A DNA stretch of 47,221 nucleotides from positions 1 to 47,221 of the forward strand of contig NZ_JAERJR010000013.1 in assembly GCF_018257515.1 (NCBI RefSeq), read 5' to 3'. Origin of the DNA: Tatumella sp. JGM118. GTDB taxonomy: Bacteria > Pseudomonadota > Gammaproteobacteria > Enterobacterales > Enterobacteriaceae. The notes under the pieces are model-generated. The model was given only the letters and a program-made list of their open reading frames with translations. It made no database searches and was not told the DNA's origin. The stretch's first letter is position 1; each line of letters begins with the position of its first letter. This document shows positions 46,983-47,221 of this stretch, piece after piece. The translations under genes and the position numbers were made by a program.

Positions 46983-47221
46983 TTTAATCCTTTAATCCTT
47001 TAATCTTTTAATCCTTTAATCTTTTAATCCTTTAATCCTTTAATCCTTTAATCCTTTAATCCTTTAATCCTTTAATCCTTTAATCCTTTAATCCTTTAAT
47101 CTTTTTATCTTTTTATCTTTTTATCTTTTTATCTTTTTATCTGTTTATCTTTTTATCTGTTTATCTGTTTATCTGTTTATCTGTTTATCTGTTTATCTGT
47201 TTATCTGTTTATCTGTTTATC
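46983..47221 (+). repeat. Octamer-phased tandem array running off the window
   Basis: The stretch is an unbroken series of 8-bp units. Units 1-15 are TTTAATCC (or TTTAATCT at 46999, 47015 and 47095); 47103-47142 has five TTTTATCT; 47143 is GTTTATCT, 47151 TTTTATCT, and 47159-47221 is eight GTTTATCT units, the last cut by the window edge. At least 30 units keep exact 8-bp phase. All share TTWATC. No coding role is apparent. Confidence 0.97.

Noticed and set aside
46983..47221. CRISPR array
   Set aside because: The array has no spacers: 8-bp units are directly abutting, unlike 23-47-bp repeats with unique spacers, and no cas gene is present.

Overview
The window is chromosomal DNA of a gamma-proteobacterium of the order Enterobacterales. 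Nearly every core gene has the length, motifs and neighbours of its Escherichia coli counterpart. The mix of gene content (E. coli 68-min and 99-min blocks joined together, several E. coli genes missing, lone accessory genes inserted) fits the Erwiniaceae (Erwinia/Pantoea/Tatumella-like) best, but genus cannot be fixed from the sequence alone. No insertion sequence, integrase, CRISPR array or rRNA was found.

Region 1 (1-24 kb) corresponds to the E. coli 68-min region: ubiK, the FMN riboswitch with ribB, ygiD, then the leftward tolC-ygiB-ygiC unit. Divergent from tolC is the rightward unit nudF-yqiB-cpdA-yqiA-parE. Between parE and parC lies an accessory patch: an EamA-type exporter and a LysR-type regulator transcribed divergently, then mdaB, with long non-coding spacers. 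It is followed by parC, plsC, ftsP (sufI), dkgA, yghB, metC and the Fur-box-preceded exbB-exbD pair.

Region 2 (24-31 kb) is a patch of mostly standalone genes: a citrate/tricarballylate-type MFS symporter, an MHYT-GGDEF-EAL cyclic-di-GMP protein with both catalytic motifs intact, a RidA-family protein divergent from a D-amino-acid dehydrogenase-like FAD enzyme, and ferritin ftnA.

Region 3 (31-42 kb) matches the E. coli 99-min block: prfC, osmY, ytjA, yjjV and deoC-deoA-deoB-deoD. Two DeoR-like operators lie exactly 150 bp apart upstream of deoC. A penicillin-binding protein 2 (MrdA) homologue without its usual rodA neighbourhood follows, then tRNA-Phe.

Region 4 (42-47 kb) is the most unusual part. 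After tRNA-Phe come two short tandem-repeat arrays and then a three-gene cassette: an APH-fold small-molecule kinase, a class-III PLP enzyme resembling ethanolamine-phosphate/phosphohydroxylysine phospho-lyases, and a GntR/FCD regulator. TTGTCC-type dyads that fit the GntR half-site rule sit in front of the kinase. The natural reading is a catabolic system that phosphorylates an amino alcohol (or hydroxylysine-like compound) and then eliminates phosphate and ammonia to give an aldehyde. The window ends inside an exactly octamer-phased tandem array of at least 30 units in successive sequence subfamilies.
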